From Planctomycetes bacterium RBG_16_43_13 (lineage in GTDB: Bacteria; Planctomycetota; MHYJ01), in the NCBI GenBank assembly GCA_001828445.1, contig MHYJ01000066.1, positions 1-5,529 on the forward strand: DNA of 5,529 nucleotides, written 5' to 3'. Positions 1-5,435 of this stretch are shown in pieces (the stretch's first letter is position 1; every line of letters begins with the position of its first letter). Under the pieces are notes generated by a model, which did not search any database, was not told the DNA's origin, and saw only the letters and a list, made by a program, of their open reading frames with translations. Made by a program: the position numbers and the translations under genes.

Positions 1-2
1 AG

Positions 3-152
3 AATATGAAGGTGAAGGATAAAAATGGCATAGAGACCATGATTGGTGATAAGACCGAATTCTCCCAAAAGATGGAGGATATAAAGAACAATCAGGAACG
101 TGGGCTGAACTTCGAGATAAGGAGGATAAACGAACTGATAGGACGATTGTAG
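3..152 (+). CDS. 3' end of an unrecognised gene (5' truncated by window edge)
   Basis: The frame is open from the window edge to a TAG at 150-152. It encodes about 49 residues, rich in Lys, Glu, Asp and Ile, predicted helical, ending in NELIGRL. Codon choice looks protein-like, with varied third positions and no low-complexity run. An ATG at 6 exists, but nothing upstream is visible to test it, so I treat the gene as the tail of a longer one. I do not recognise it. The stretch GDKTEFSQKMEDIK loosely recalls the C-terminal consensus of FtsQ/DivIB (G-x-x-F-x-x-K-hydrophobic-x-x-hydrophobic-K), which is a weak inference only. Frame 2 is open from 53 to a stop at 284-286 and also looks protein-like, so the gene may be frameshifted rather than ending here. 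Confidence 0.35.
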   Translation, partial: NMKVKDKNGIETMIGDKTEFSQKMEDIKNNQERGLNFEIRRINELIGRL

Positions 153-179
153 ATGATGTTGTTGTAAGAGAGGTTGACC

Positions 180-255
180 CCGTTAGAAATAGTTGGTATT
201 GTAAGTTCTCTTCTCAAATTAGAGGTAGTCCTCCGATTAGAATAATTTCTAACGG
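180..255. repeat. 11-bp perfect inverted repeat upstream of hicBA
   Basis: CCGTTAGAAAT at 180-190 is the exact reverse complement of ATTTCTAACGG at 245-255, with 54 bp between. The right arm ends just before the -35 box of the hicBA promoter. A shorter GAGG-TAGT-CCTC hairpin lies inside the loop. It could be a regulatory stem, the terminal repeats of a small degenerate element, or chance. No target-site duplication is evident. Confidence 0.4.
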
Positions 256-257
256 TG

Positions 258-287
258 TTGACACATACCCATATATTAAGGTATAAT
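258..287 (+). promoter_or_regulatory. Sigma70-type promoter of hicBA
   Basis: TTGACA at 258-263 and TATAAT at 282-287 both match the consensus perfectly, with an 18-bp spacer. Transcription should start near 294-295, giving a leader of about 22 nt that contains the hicB ribosome binding site. The -35 lies within the small palindrome GTGT-TG-ACAC (255-264), a possible operator. Confidence 0.75.
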
Positions 288-302
288 TCGCTCAAGAGCT
301 TT

Positions 303-310
303 GAAAGGAG
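303..310 (+). promoter_or_regulatory. Shine-Dalgarno site of hicB
   Basis: GAAAGGAG lies 6 nt upstream of the GTG at 317. This fixes GTG as the hicB start; no in-frame ATG is available nearby. It is the strongest SD in the window. Confidence 0.8.
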
Positions 311-316
311 ATAGTT

Positions 317-532
317 GTGACATCCTATGTAACCGTTCCCAAGGTAAGATTTAAGGTTCGCATTACTCGAGACGAGGCAGGGTATTGGGTTGCAGAATGT
401 GTTTCTCTGCCTGGTTGTGTAACTCAGGGGACTACAAAGACAGAGACGTTAGATAACCTTCAAGAGGCGATAGCTGGCTGGCTTGAGACGGCACAGGCAC
501 ATCCTGAAATATGGGAAGCAGGATACCGCTAA
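317..532 (+). CDS. hicB: HicB-family antitoxin, short form
   Basis: HicB antitoxins bind and neutralise the HicA mRNA interferase. This 71-residue protein carries the hallmark partial RNase H fold pattern: a beta strand, then DEAGYWVAE (about 20-28), SLPGC (about 30-34), a QG turn, and the helix around NLQEAIAGWLE (about 47-57). It lacks the C-terminal ribbon-helix-helix or HTH extension of longer HicB proteins, so DNA-binding autorepression by HicB alone is doubtful. The start is GTG with a strong SD 6 nt upstream. The 3' end overlaps hicA by 22 bp, implying translational coupling in antitoxin-first order. The family call is firm from sequence pattern; activity is inferred. Confidence 0.9.
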   Translation: MTSYVTVPKVRFKVRITRDEAGYWVAECVSLPGCVTQGTTKTETLDNLQEAIAGWLETAQAHPEIWEAGYR

Positions 533-774
533 TTTCAGGCCGTGAAGCCGCACGGGCATTTGAGCGAGCAGGTTGGTCATTCGACCGTCAGAAAGGTAGC
601 CATATGATTTTTATAAAGCAAGGAGTCAAAATCCATCTAAGTATTCCTGACCATAAAGAGCTTGGTCCTGGCTTAATGAGAGCCCTTATCCGTAAAAGCG
701 GGCTGTCCGTTGATGGGGTTTGTTCACTTCCTTTAACAATTTTCTCTAATCACTCTCAAGGTATTCCCACCTAA
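511..774 (+). CDS. hicA: HicA-family mRNA interferase toxin, C-terminus probably frameshifted
   Basis: HicA is a small double-stranded-RNA-binding-fold ribonuclease that cleaves mRNA when freed from HicB. Visible hallmarks are ISGREAARAFERAGW (residues 8-22), RQKGSH with catalytic His31, an IP-x-H-K-E-L segment (about 45-51), and LMRALIRKSGLSVD (about 55-68), the usual last helix. Family members normally end shortly after this with a pattern like (E/D)-x-F-hydrophobic-x-hydrophobic-L. Here the open frame instead adds about 18 unrelated residues, running antisense over the end of the dipeptidase gene. Removing one G from GGGG (715-718) gives DGFVHFL and a TAA at 734-736, the expected 74-residue toxin. 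The start ATG lies inside hicB without a strong SD, consistent with coupling. Family assignment is firm; whether this copy is active is open. Confidence 0.85.
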   Translation: MGSRIPLISGREAARAFERAGWSFDRQKGSHMIFIKQGVKIHLSIPDHKELGPGLMRALIRKSGLSVDGVCSLPLTIFSNHSQGIPT

Positions 775-1737
775 AACCTTCATTACGTCCTTTCCGCTAT
801 AACCGCGCTCGAGCAGTTTCTCCGTGATTGAGGGTATCTTTGTGCAGTCCTCGAGACCGATGGGGAGGTGGGATATGCCGTCAAAGTCCGACCCCAAACC
901 AACATTATCTATCCCGCCGACCGCAATGAGATGCTCTATGTGGTCTATTACGTCGTCTATCGTAGGTCTATTTCTGTTTTCCTTTATCCTGAATTTGTCG
1001 CTTATGAACATTGAGTAGAAATTCACACAAACAACGCCGCCGTTTTTCGCCACAGCCCTTATCTGCTTATCCGTGAGGTTTCTATGATGATTGCAGATTG
1101 CTTTACAGCAGGAGTGGGACGCTATAACGGGTTTATCTACAATTTTTAGGACATCCCAGAACGTTTTCTCTGAGACGTGCGAAATATCCACAATCATACC
1201 GAGCAAGTTCATCTCCCTCACGACCTTTCTGCCGAAGGGCGTCAAGCCGTTATGTTTTGGTTTGTCGCCTGAGCCATCAGCCCAGTTGTTGTTATTCATC
1301 CATGTGAGGGTCATATATCGGACGCCAAGCTCGTGAAAGAGGCGGAGGGCGGCTAAGTCGTCCTCGATGGCGTGTCCTCCCTCTATACAGAGAACTGCGG
1401 CGATTTTGCCCTGCTTGTTTATTTTGATTATGTCGGAGGCGCTTCTGGCGAGGGCGATATGCTTGGGATTTTTTGCCACCATATTTTTAATAGCGTCAAT
1501 CATATCGAGGGTGCGTTTGATACATCCTTTGGTCTTTATATATTTCGGGTCAATCCAACAGGAGAAGAACTGCACGTCTATGCCACCTTTCTTGAGGCGG
1601 GGGATGTCGATATGTCCGTTCTTTGTTCTTTTAGATATATCCACCCCCTCATCCAGAATCCTGCCGACGGTATCAGCGTGCGTGTCGATGACAATGGCTT
1701 TCTTGTGAATCTTGCGGGAGGTGTTTTTTAGTGTCAT
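733..1737 (-). CDS. M19-family dipeptidase (membrane/renal dipeptidase-like)
   Basis: M19 enzymes are binuclear zinc hydrolases of the amidohydrolase superfamily that cleave dipeptides, including some with D-residues. All expected ligands are visible: His20 and Asp22 in IDTHAD, bridging Glu119 in CIEGGHA, His187 in DISHVS and His208 in ASHS. Arg219-Asn220 of the H-x-RN motif follows, and GLGSDFDG lies near the C-terminus. At 334 residues it is a normal full-length single-domain member. No signal peptide is evident, so it is probably cytoplasmic. A good SD (AGAAAGGA on the minus strand, 1743-1750) sits 5 nt before the ATG. It is the last of three minus-strand genes and meets hicA tail to tail; its TAA overlaps the stop of the frame-corrected toxin. 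Possible roles are peptide catabolism or peptidoglycan dipeptide recycling (inference). Confidence 0.93.
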   Translation of the reverse strand: MTLKNTSRKIHKKAIVIDTHADTVGRILDEGVDISKRTKNGHIDIPRLKKGGIDVQFFSCWIDPKYIKTKGCIKRTLDMIDAIKNMVAKNPKHIALARSASDIIKINKQGKIAAVLCIEGGHAIEDDLAALRLFHELGVRYMTLTWMNNNNWADGSGDKPKHNGLTPFGRKVVREMNLLGMIVDISHVSEKTFWDVLKIVDKPVIASHSCCKAICNHHRNLTDKQIRAVAKNGGVVCVNFYSMFISDKFRIKENRNRPTIDDVIDHIEHLIAVGGIDNVGLGSDFDGISHLPIGLEDCTKIPSITEKLLERGYSGKDVMKVLGGNTLRVIRENC

Positions 1738-1821
1738 AGTTGTCCTTTCTTAAAGTTCTCGACGATTGTTCTGAGTTCTCTTTTCGCATTCCTTCTGTTA
1801 TAGCCCTTTTTGTCAATAGGA

Positions 1822-1835
1822 CCGCCGGGGGGCGG
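1822..1835. other. Short GC-rich hairpin between the transferase and dipeptidase genes
   Basis: CCGCC (1822-1826) pairs with GGCGG (1831-1835) around a 4-nt loop. It sits just after the stop of the minus-strand transferase gene. No U-tract follows on that strand, so it is not a classical terminator; it may be a processing or pausing structure, or chance. The 108-bp gap holds no credible gene. Confidence 0.25.
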
Positions 1836-1845
1836 GATTCGCGAC

Positions 1846-2937
1846 CTATGCTTGGGCATTTTTATCGGTTTTTGGCTCTTCTTTTTTGTCATATACCTTT
1901 GCCTTATCGAGGATGGCGCCCGTTACGACCAACACCATTATAGCGAGAAGGGTTACGGGTATATATGTTTTGGGTGTTATGGCGTCATTGGCGAATAGTA
2001 TAGCCGTAGCGCCGCTTACGGTGCCGAAAAGATACAGCATCAGGACTGCCTCCCGCTCCGATAAGCCGAGTGCTACGAGGCGGTGGGAGAGGTGGTCTCG
2101 CCCGCAGTATGTTATGGCACCTATGAAGTTAGACACGACCTTATTTTTATATCTCAAAATAGTAGATAGCGTTATATCATAAAGGGGGACAGCTAATATA
2201 GAGCAGGGGATGACAATCGCTTTAATGGGGTCTTCTTTCGACCATCCCGCTAAGGTTGTTATAGTTGCTAATAGGAACCCTAACAGTAGAGAGCCGTTAT
2301 CCCCAAGAAAAATCCTCGCCGGCTTAAAATTATAACGTAACAAACCAAGGCAACTGCCAAACATTGCTATAGAAACATAGCTTAATCCCTTTTGCGGAGG
2401 AGTAGAATACCACGCTACAATAAATGTGAAGAAGGATGCTATAGCGGCTACACCTGTAGATGCGCCATCCATATTATCTAAACTATTCATTGCGCTTGTT
2501 ACTCCAGCTATCCATAGCATTGTTAGTATCATATCCAATGTATCATTTCCGAATATTGTAATTTTTATACCAAAGTGCGATAGCAGATAAGTTGAAGCGA
2601 GGAGTATTATTAACTTTATGACAGCAGAGGTTGGCTTGAAATCATCTATCATACCAATTACTACCACGAAGAAGCCCCCGAATATAATGGCAAATAAAGT
2701 CCTATTTGCATCGAAACTCTCAAATCTAAGGATAGAAAATATGGCTATGGAGAAAGCTATATATATTGTTAGTCCGCCGAGGAAAGATATTGGCTCTTTA
2801 TGTATTTTATATGAGTGTGGTTTATCCACAGCACCAATACTATGAGATATACGTATTATTATAGGCGAGAGTAGGTCAGCTGCAAACCACGACAGTACTA
2901 ATAATCCTATTTGTGGATAATTTAGCTTCTCTATCAT
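1846..2937 (-). CDS. WecA/TagO/Rfe-like undecaprenyl-phosphate sugar-1-phosphate transferase
   Basis: The protein belongs to the MraY/WecA polyprenyl-phosphate phosphosugar transferase superfamily. These integral membrane enzymes load a sugar-1-phosphate (often GlcNAc-1-P) from a UDP-sugar onto undecaprenyl phosphate, starting wall teichoic acid, O-antigen or other glycans. Motifs in order: GAVDKP (35-40) with Lys44, His46 and FLGG (52-55); the acidic pair Asp98-Asp99 in GMIDDF; N-x-x-DN-x-DG at 151-158; FLGDNGS at 210-216; and the cytoplasmic DHLSHR (281-286), the HxxHR signature that separates WecA/TagO/WbpL types from MraY. About ten hydrophobic segments and 363 residues are normal. The C-terminal tail is short, charged and Lys-rich. 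The ATG has no SD; a promoter lies 23-50 bp upstream. The exact sugar specificity cannot be read from sequence. Confidence 0.9.
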   Translation of the reverse strand: MIEKLNYPQIGLLVLSWFAADLLSPIIIRISHSIGAVDKPHSYKIHKEPISFLGGLTIYIAFSIAIFSILRFESFDANRTLFAIIFGGFFVVVIGMIDDFKPTSAVIKLIILLASTYLLSHFGIKITIFGNDTLDMILTMLWIAGVTSAMNSLDNMDGASTGVAAIASFFTFIVAWYSTPPQKGLSYVSIAMFGSCLGLLRYNFKPARIFLGDNGSLLLGFLLATITTLAGWSKEDPIKAIVIPCSILAVPLYDITLSTILRYKNKVVSNFIGAITYCGRDHLSHRLVALGLSEREAVLMLYLFGTVSGATAILFANDAITPKTYIPVTLLAIMVLVVTGAILDKAKVYDKKEEPKTDKNAQA

Positions 2938-2959
2938 AATGCTTAATAGAAAAGGTTAG

Positions 2960-2987
2960 AGTATACAATCTATCTACGAAAGGTCAA
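2960..2987 (-). promoter_or_regulatory. Putative promoter of the WecA-like gene
   Basis: On the minus strand TTGACC (2987-2982) and TATACT (2965-2960) are separated by 16 bp; each hexamer matches the consensus at five of six positions. Transcription would start near 2953, giving a leader of about 16 nt with no SD before the ATG. The gene may therefore be expressed separately from the upstream WbqC-family gene. Confidence 0.5.
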
Positions 2988-3020
2988 CAACTTAGGAATG
3001 AGTAATATAAACAGGAGAGA

Positions 3021-3716
3021 TTATTTTCCCATAATTATGCCTAAGCCCTTGTGTCCACAATTAAATAAGACGTCAATCACTGAAAGGTTCGGTATAAAGG
3101 TTCCTTCTTGGCACTGTTTGTATTCAGGGTGTTTGAATTCCTGATAGATTAGTTCTATGTTATTTTCTTTGAACCTACTTTCCTCAAGGTAATCCCTCCC
3201 GTGAATACCTGAAATATATGTAGTAGCCCCTAACTTTTTACATATATTTATTACTAAATCTGTAGCCCTTCCTTCTATATCAAGTTCTGATGCTATATGG
3301 ATTGGTATTTTTATATCCAGTATATCCAATAGAATCTTTATAAAGTGAATATTTAGTCCACTAATTGATTCCCATTCCATATCATAGACAGCTTTCAGTT
3401 TGTCGGCATACTCCTTAAAGAAGGGTGCTTTATTATAGTTCCACTCGATTGAGCGCCAGTGTTTTCTTCTCCAGGGAATGGAGTTATCAATTTTTGCTTC
3501 CTTAATGGTTTGTGTATATCTTCCGCTGGTAAGAGTGGGTATAGTAAGCCAATCCCATCCCTGTGGTGTCCTAATCTTATTTCTATGTATCCAACCGAAG
3601 GGTCCACGTTTAACGAATTGAACGTTATCTACTATTACAAATTCATCTGCCAATGCAATTTTGTGAAAGAAGCCAGCATAAGGCAGATAATTCGGTTGGT
3701 GTCCTGTTAGGATCAT
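3021..3716 (-). CDS. WbqC-family protein
   Basis: The 231-residue protein has the defining WbqC-family N-terminus, with GHQPNYLPYAGFFHKI at residues 5-20. Further conserved segments are FVIVDNVQFVKRG (about 26-38), HRNKIRTP with following aromatic residues (about 44-58), and a C-terminal YISG-x-x-GRDYL region. Length is typical of the family, and no signal peptide or membrane segment is seen. WbqC proteins are found in O-antigen and other polysaccharide gene clusters, but I know of no firmly established reaction. The WecA-like transferase downstream on the same strand supports a surface-glycan context (inference). The ATG has no SD; a TATACA hexamer ends 6 nt before it, which would fit leaderless transcription. 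Confidence 0.85.
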   Translation of the reverse strand: MILTGHQPNYLPYAGFFHKIALADEFVIVDNVQFVKRGPFGWIHRNKIRTPQGWDWLTIPTLTSGRYTQTIKEAKIDNSIPWRRKHWRSIEWNYNKAPFFKEYADKLKAVYDMEWESISGLNIHFIKILLDILDIKIPIHIASELDIEGRATDLVINICKKLGATTYISGIHGRDYLEESRFKENNIELIYQEFKHPEYKQCQEGTFIPNLSVIDVLFNCGHKGLGIIMGK

Positions 3717-3722
3717 TTAGTT

Positions 3723-3728
3723 TGTATA
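3723..3728 (-). promoter_or_regulatory. -10-like hexamer next to the WbqC-family start
   Basis: On the minus strand TATACA is followed by 6 nt and then ATG, so transcription could begin at the start codon itself. The matching -35 region is poor. An alternative upstream promoter on the same strand is TATACT (3782-3777) with TTGCAT 16 bp before it, which would give a leader of about 50 nt. Both options are weak and only one may be real. Confidence 0.3.
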
Positions 3729-3762
3729 TTCTCTGAACTGCAACATTTAATCTTACTACATA

Positions 3763-3791
3763 TTGACACTATATAGAGTATAGCTTAATAT
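3763..3791 (+). promoter_or_regulatory. Promoter of the ABC ATPase operon, leaderless geometry
   Basis: A perfect -35 TTGACA (3763-3768) is followed 17 bp later by TAATAT (3786-3791). The start codon begins only 8 nt after the -10, so the transcript should begin at or within a nucleotide or two of the ATG. No SD precedes the ATG, which agrees with leaderless translation. The spacer overlaps a possible minus-strand -10, so divergent transcription may be mutually exclusive. Confidence 0.6.
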
Positions 3792-3798
3792 CTTTTAT

Positions 3799-4815
3799 AT
3801 GCAAGATAATGAGGTATTTAAGCTTTCTAATATCTGTGCTAAGTATGATAAGAAGCGGGTGCTTGATATAAGTTCCATCACGATAAAAAGGGGGAAAATA
3901 TACGCTATTGTAGGTCCAAATGGTGCCGGTAAAACAACACTTCTCTATATACTTGGTATGTTGAAGGAACCCACATCAGGCAATCTCTATTTTTATGGGG
4001 ATGATGGACTATCCTCTACTTTCAATAAACTTGTAGCCCGTCGTAAAATGTCACTTATATTACAGGAACCTTATCTGTTCTCGGGGGCAGTTTACAAAAA
4101 TATAGAATATGTCCTTGCCTTTAACGGTGGGAACAGTCAGCAGAGAGATAAAATAGTTGATGATGTCCTCAAGCTGGTAAGAATGAATAATCATAGGTTA
4201 AATGATTGCCGAAAACTATCTGGTGGTGAGGTTAAAAGGGTTGCTATAGCACGAGCTCTTGCTATGAAGCCAGATATACTGCTTCTTGACGAACCTACTG
4301 CGAATCTTGACAAGGAAACTGTGGAGATAATAGAGTCGCTTATAATTAGGTTAAGGGATGAGCAGAGATGCACAATAATATTTACTACGCATAACTACAC
4401 GTTTGCGATGAAATTGGGGGATGAGATTATATTTCTTGAGAATGGAAAGGTAGTAAATCGCTACTGTGAGAACACATTTAGAGGTAAAATTGAGAGTAAG
4501 AATAATGTTAGTTGGTTCATACATTCGTCTGGGTTGCAGATAGAGGTTGTAACTAATAGGACAGGAACGGCAGTCGTTTCAGTAAATCCAAACGAAGTTA
4601 TTGTATCTACGGAACCCATCTCATCAAGTGCGAGAAATAATTTCAGAGGCAAGATTGTTAAACTTGAAGAGCAAAACGGATATGTAAAGGTTGCAGTAGA
4701 TTGTGGTGCAGAGTTTAATGCCATCATAACAAGACATTCGTATCTGGATATGGACCTCCATTTAGGACAGGAAGTATATGTTACATTTAAGGTGTCTGTT
4801 GTAGATGTGATTTAG
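3799..4815 (+). CDS. Tungstate/molybdate-type ABC transporter ATP-binding protein with Mop-like C-terminal domain
   Basis: The subunit would hydrolyse ATP to power oxyanion import. Residues 1-220 form a complete ABC ATPase: Walker A GPNGAGKTT (39-47), Q-loop Gln89, signature LSGGE (140-144), Walker B ILLLDE (160-165), D-loop near 168-171 and switch His198. Residues 275-338 resemble the Mop/TOBE oxyanion-sensing domain (SARNNFRGKI, VDCG, ITRHSY, GQEVYVTFK near the end), as in TupC/WtpC/ModC proteins. A related N-x-FRGKI motif also occurs at 225-231. The length of 338 fits this class. The start follows a leaderless-type promoter and has no SD. A molybdopterin oxidoreductase lies 19 nt downstream of the stop (to its ATG), consistent with Mo or W supply. 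No permease or binding-protein gene is adjacent, so partners must be elsewhere. Tungstate versus molybdate cannot be settled. Confidence 0.88.
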   Translation: MQDNEVFKLSNICAKYDKKRVLDISSITIKRGKIYAIVGPNGAGKTTLLYILGMLKEPTSGNLYFYGDDGLSSTFNKLVARRKMSLILQEPYLFSGAVYKNIEYVLAFNGGNSQQRDKIVDDVLKLVRMNNHRLNDCRKLSGGEVKRVAIARALAMKPDILLLDEPTANLDKETVEIIESLIIRLRDEQRCTIIFTTHNYTFAMKLGDEIIFLENGKVVNRYCENTFRGKIESKNNVSWFIHSSGLQIEVVTNRTGTAVVSVNPNEVIVSTEPISSSARNNFRGKIVKLEEQNGYVKVAVDCGAEFNAIITRHSYLDMDLHLGQEVYVTFKVSVVDVI

Positions 4816-4834
4816 TATTTTGCTGAGACATAAT

Positions 4835-5404
4835 ATGTCTGAAAAAAGTAATCTACCACCAGGCCAGAGAGTAACTAATAAGTGGGCTGTCTTGCATATA
4901 GGAGAGGTGCCAAAGTTTGACAGGGCTACGTGGGATTTTACTACAAGTGGACTTGTTGATAATTCTCTCAAGCTTACTTATGATGAATTCATAAGTTTGC
5001 CCAGCATAATCGTCATTGCAGATTTTCACTGTGTAACCGCATGGTCTAAACTTGACAACAAATGGGAGGGGGTTTTGTTTAGAACAATAGCTAATTTTAC
5101 CAAGATAAAGCCGCAGGCGAAGTTCGTAAGTATAATATGTGATGGTGGTTACAATACTAACTTGCCTCTTGAGGTGGTTATGGATGATGATATATTATTT
5201 GCGTATAAGAATAATGGGGAGCTTATCCCAGCAGAACACGGCTACCCCCTCCGCCTCATAGTTCCAAAGAGATATGGCTGGAAGAGTGCTAAATGGGTTA
5301 GGAAAGTAGAATTTCTCTCCGATGACCGCCCCGGCTTCTGGGAAACGCGCGGCTATAATAATAACGGTGACCCTTGGAAGGAAGAACGATATTCTGTAGA
5401 TTAA
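4835..5404 (+). CDS. Cytoplasmic sulfite-oxidase-fold molybdopterin-dependent oxidoreductase
   Basis: The protein belongs to the oxidoreductase molybdopterin-binding (sulfite oxidase/MsrP-YedY fold) superfamily, which binds a single Mo-pterin. The expected Mo ligand is Cys66 in DFHCVTAWSKLDN. Other family features are LPPGQ near the N-terminus, WEGV after the Cys segment, DGGYNTNLPLE, EHGYPLRLIVP, WKSAKWVR and the terminal DRPGFWE...GDPWKEER. At 189 residues it is a normal length for the small stand-alone subgroup that has no Tat signal, dimerisation domain or heme domain; a cytoplasmic location follows. I chose ATG at 4835 because homologues start with a short polar lead before LPPGQ; a TTG 15 nt upstream is in frame but less likely. 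Only a weak SD (GAG, 4825-4827) is seen. It is probably cotranscribed with the ABC ATPase. Substrate unknown. Confidence 0.9.
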   Translation: MSEKSNLPPGQRVTNKWAVLHIGEVPKFDRATWDFTTSGLVDNSLKLTYDEFISLPSIIVIADFHCVTAWSKLDNKWEGVLFRTIANFTKIKPQAKFVSIICDGGYNTNLPLEVVMDDDILFAYKNNGELIPAEHGYPLRLIVPKRYGWKSAKWVRKVEFLSDDRPGFWETRGYNNNGDPWKEERYSVD

Positions 5405-5419
5405 CCGCCTCTATTCTGA

Positions 5420-5425
5420 TATAAT
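5420..5425 (+). promoter_or_regulatory. Consensus -10 element just upstream of ispH
   Basis: TATAAT is a perfect -10 hexamer, 10 nt before the ATG of ispH. The best -35 candidate with 17-bp spacing (TAGATT, 5397-5402) is poor. Transcription would start within about 3 nt of the ATG, giving a leaderless or nearly leaderless message; no SD is present. ispH could also be read through from the upstream operon, as the gap is only 31 bp. Confidence 0.45.
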
Positions 5426-5435
5426 ATTCCTTTAT

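Noticed and set aside
92..295. Minus-strand open frame of 67 codons at the left edge
   Set aside because: It lies opposite plus-strand frames that look more protein-like and across the hicBA promoter. It has no SD and a composition rich in Asn, Ser and Arg without family features.
824..1731. Several plus-strand open frames of 64-119 codons inside the dipeptidase gene
   Set aside because: All are antisense to a gene with every M19 catalytic residue intact. They lack ribosome sites and recognisable motifs.
1788..1816. Minus-strand TTGACA (1816-1811) as a dipeptidase promoter
   Set aside because: At 17-bp spacing the -10 is AGGAAT, only three of six matches. The better TATAAC is just 8 bp away, which is too close. 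A promoter here is possible but unsupported.
1822..1836. Rho-independent terminator after the WecA-like gene
   Set aside because: The 5-bp GC stem has no following U-tract on the minus strand.
1740..2182. Plus-strand open frames over the gap and the transferase C-terminus
   Set aside because: They are antisense shadows of a membrane protein, which explains their hydrophobic stretches. None has a start signal.
4820..4834. TTG at 4820 as the oxidoreductase start
   Set aside because: It adds MLRHN before the typical N-terminus and has no SD; the ATG at 4835 fits the family better.
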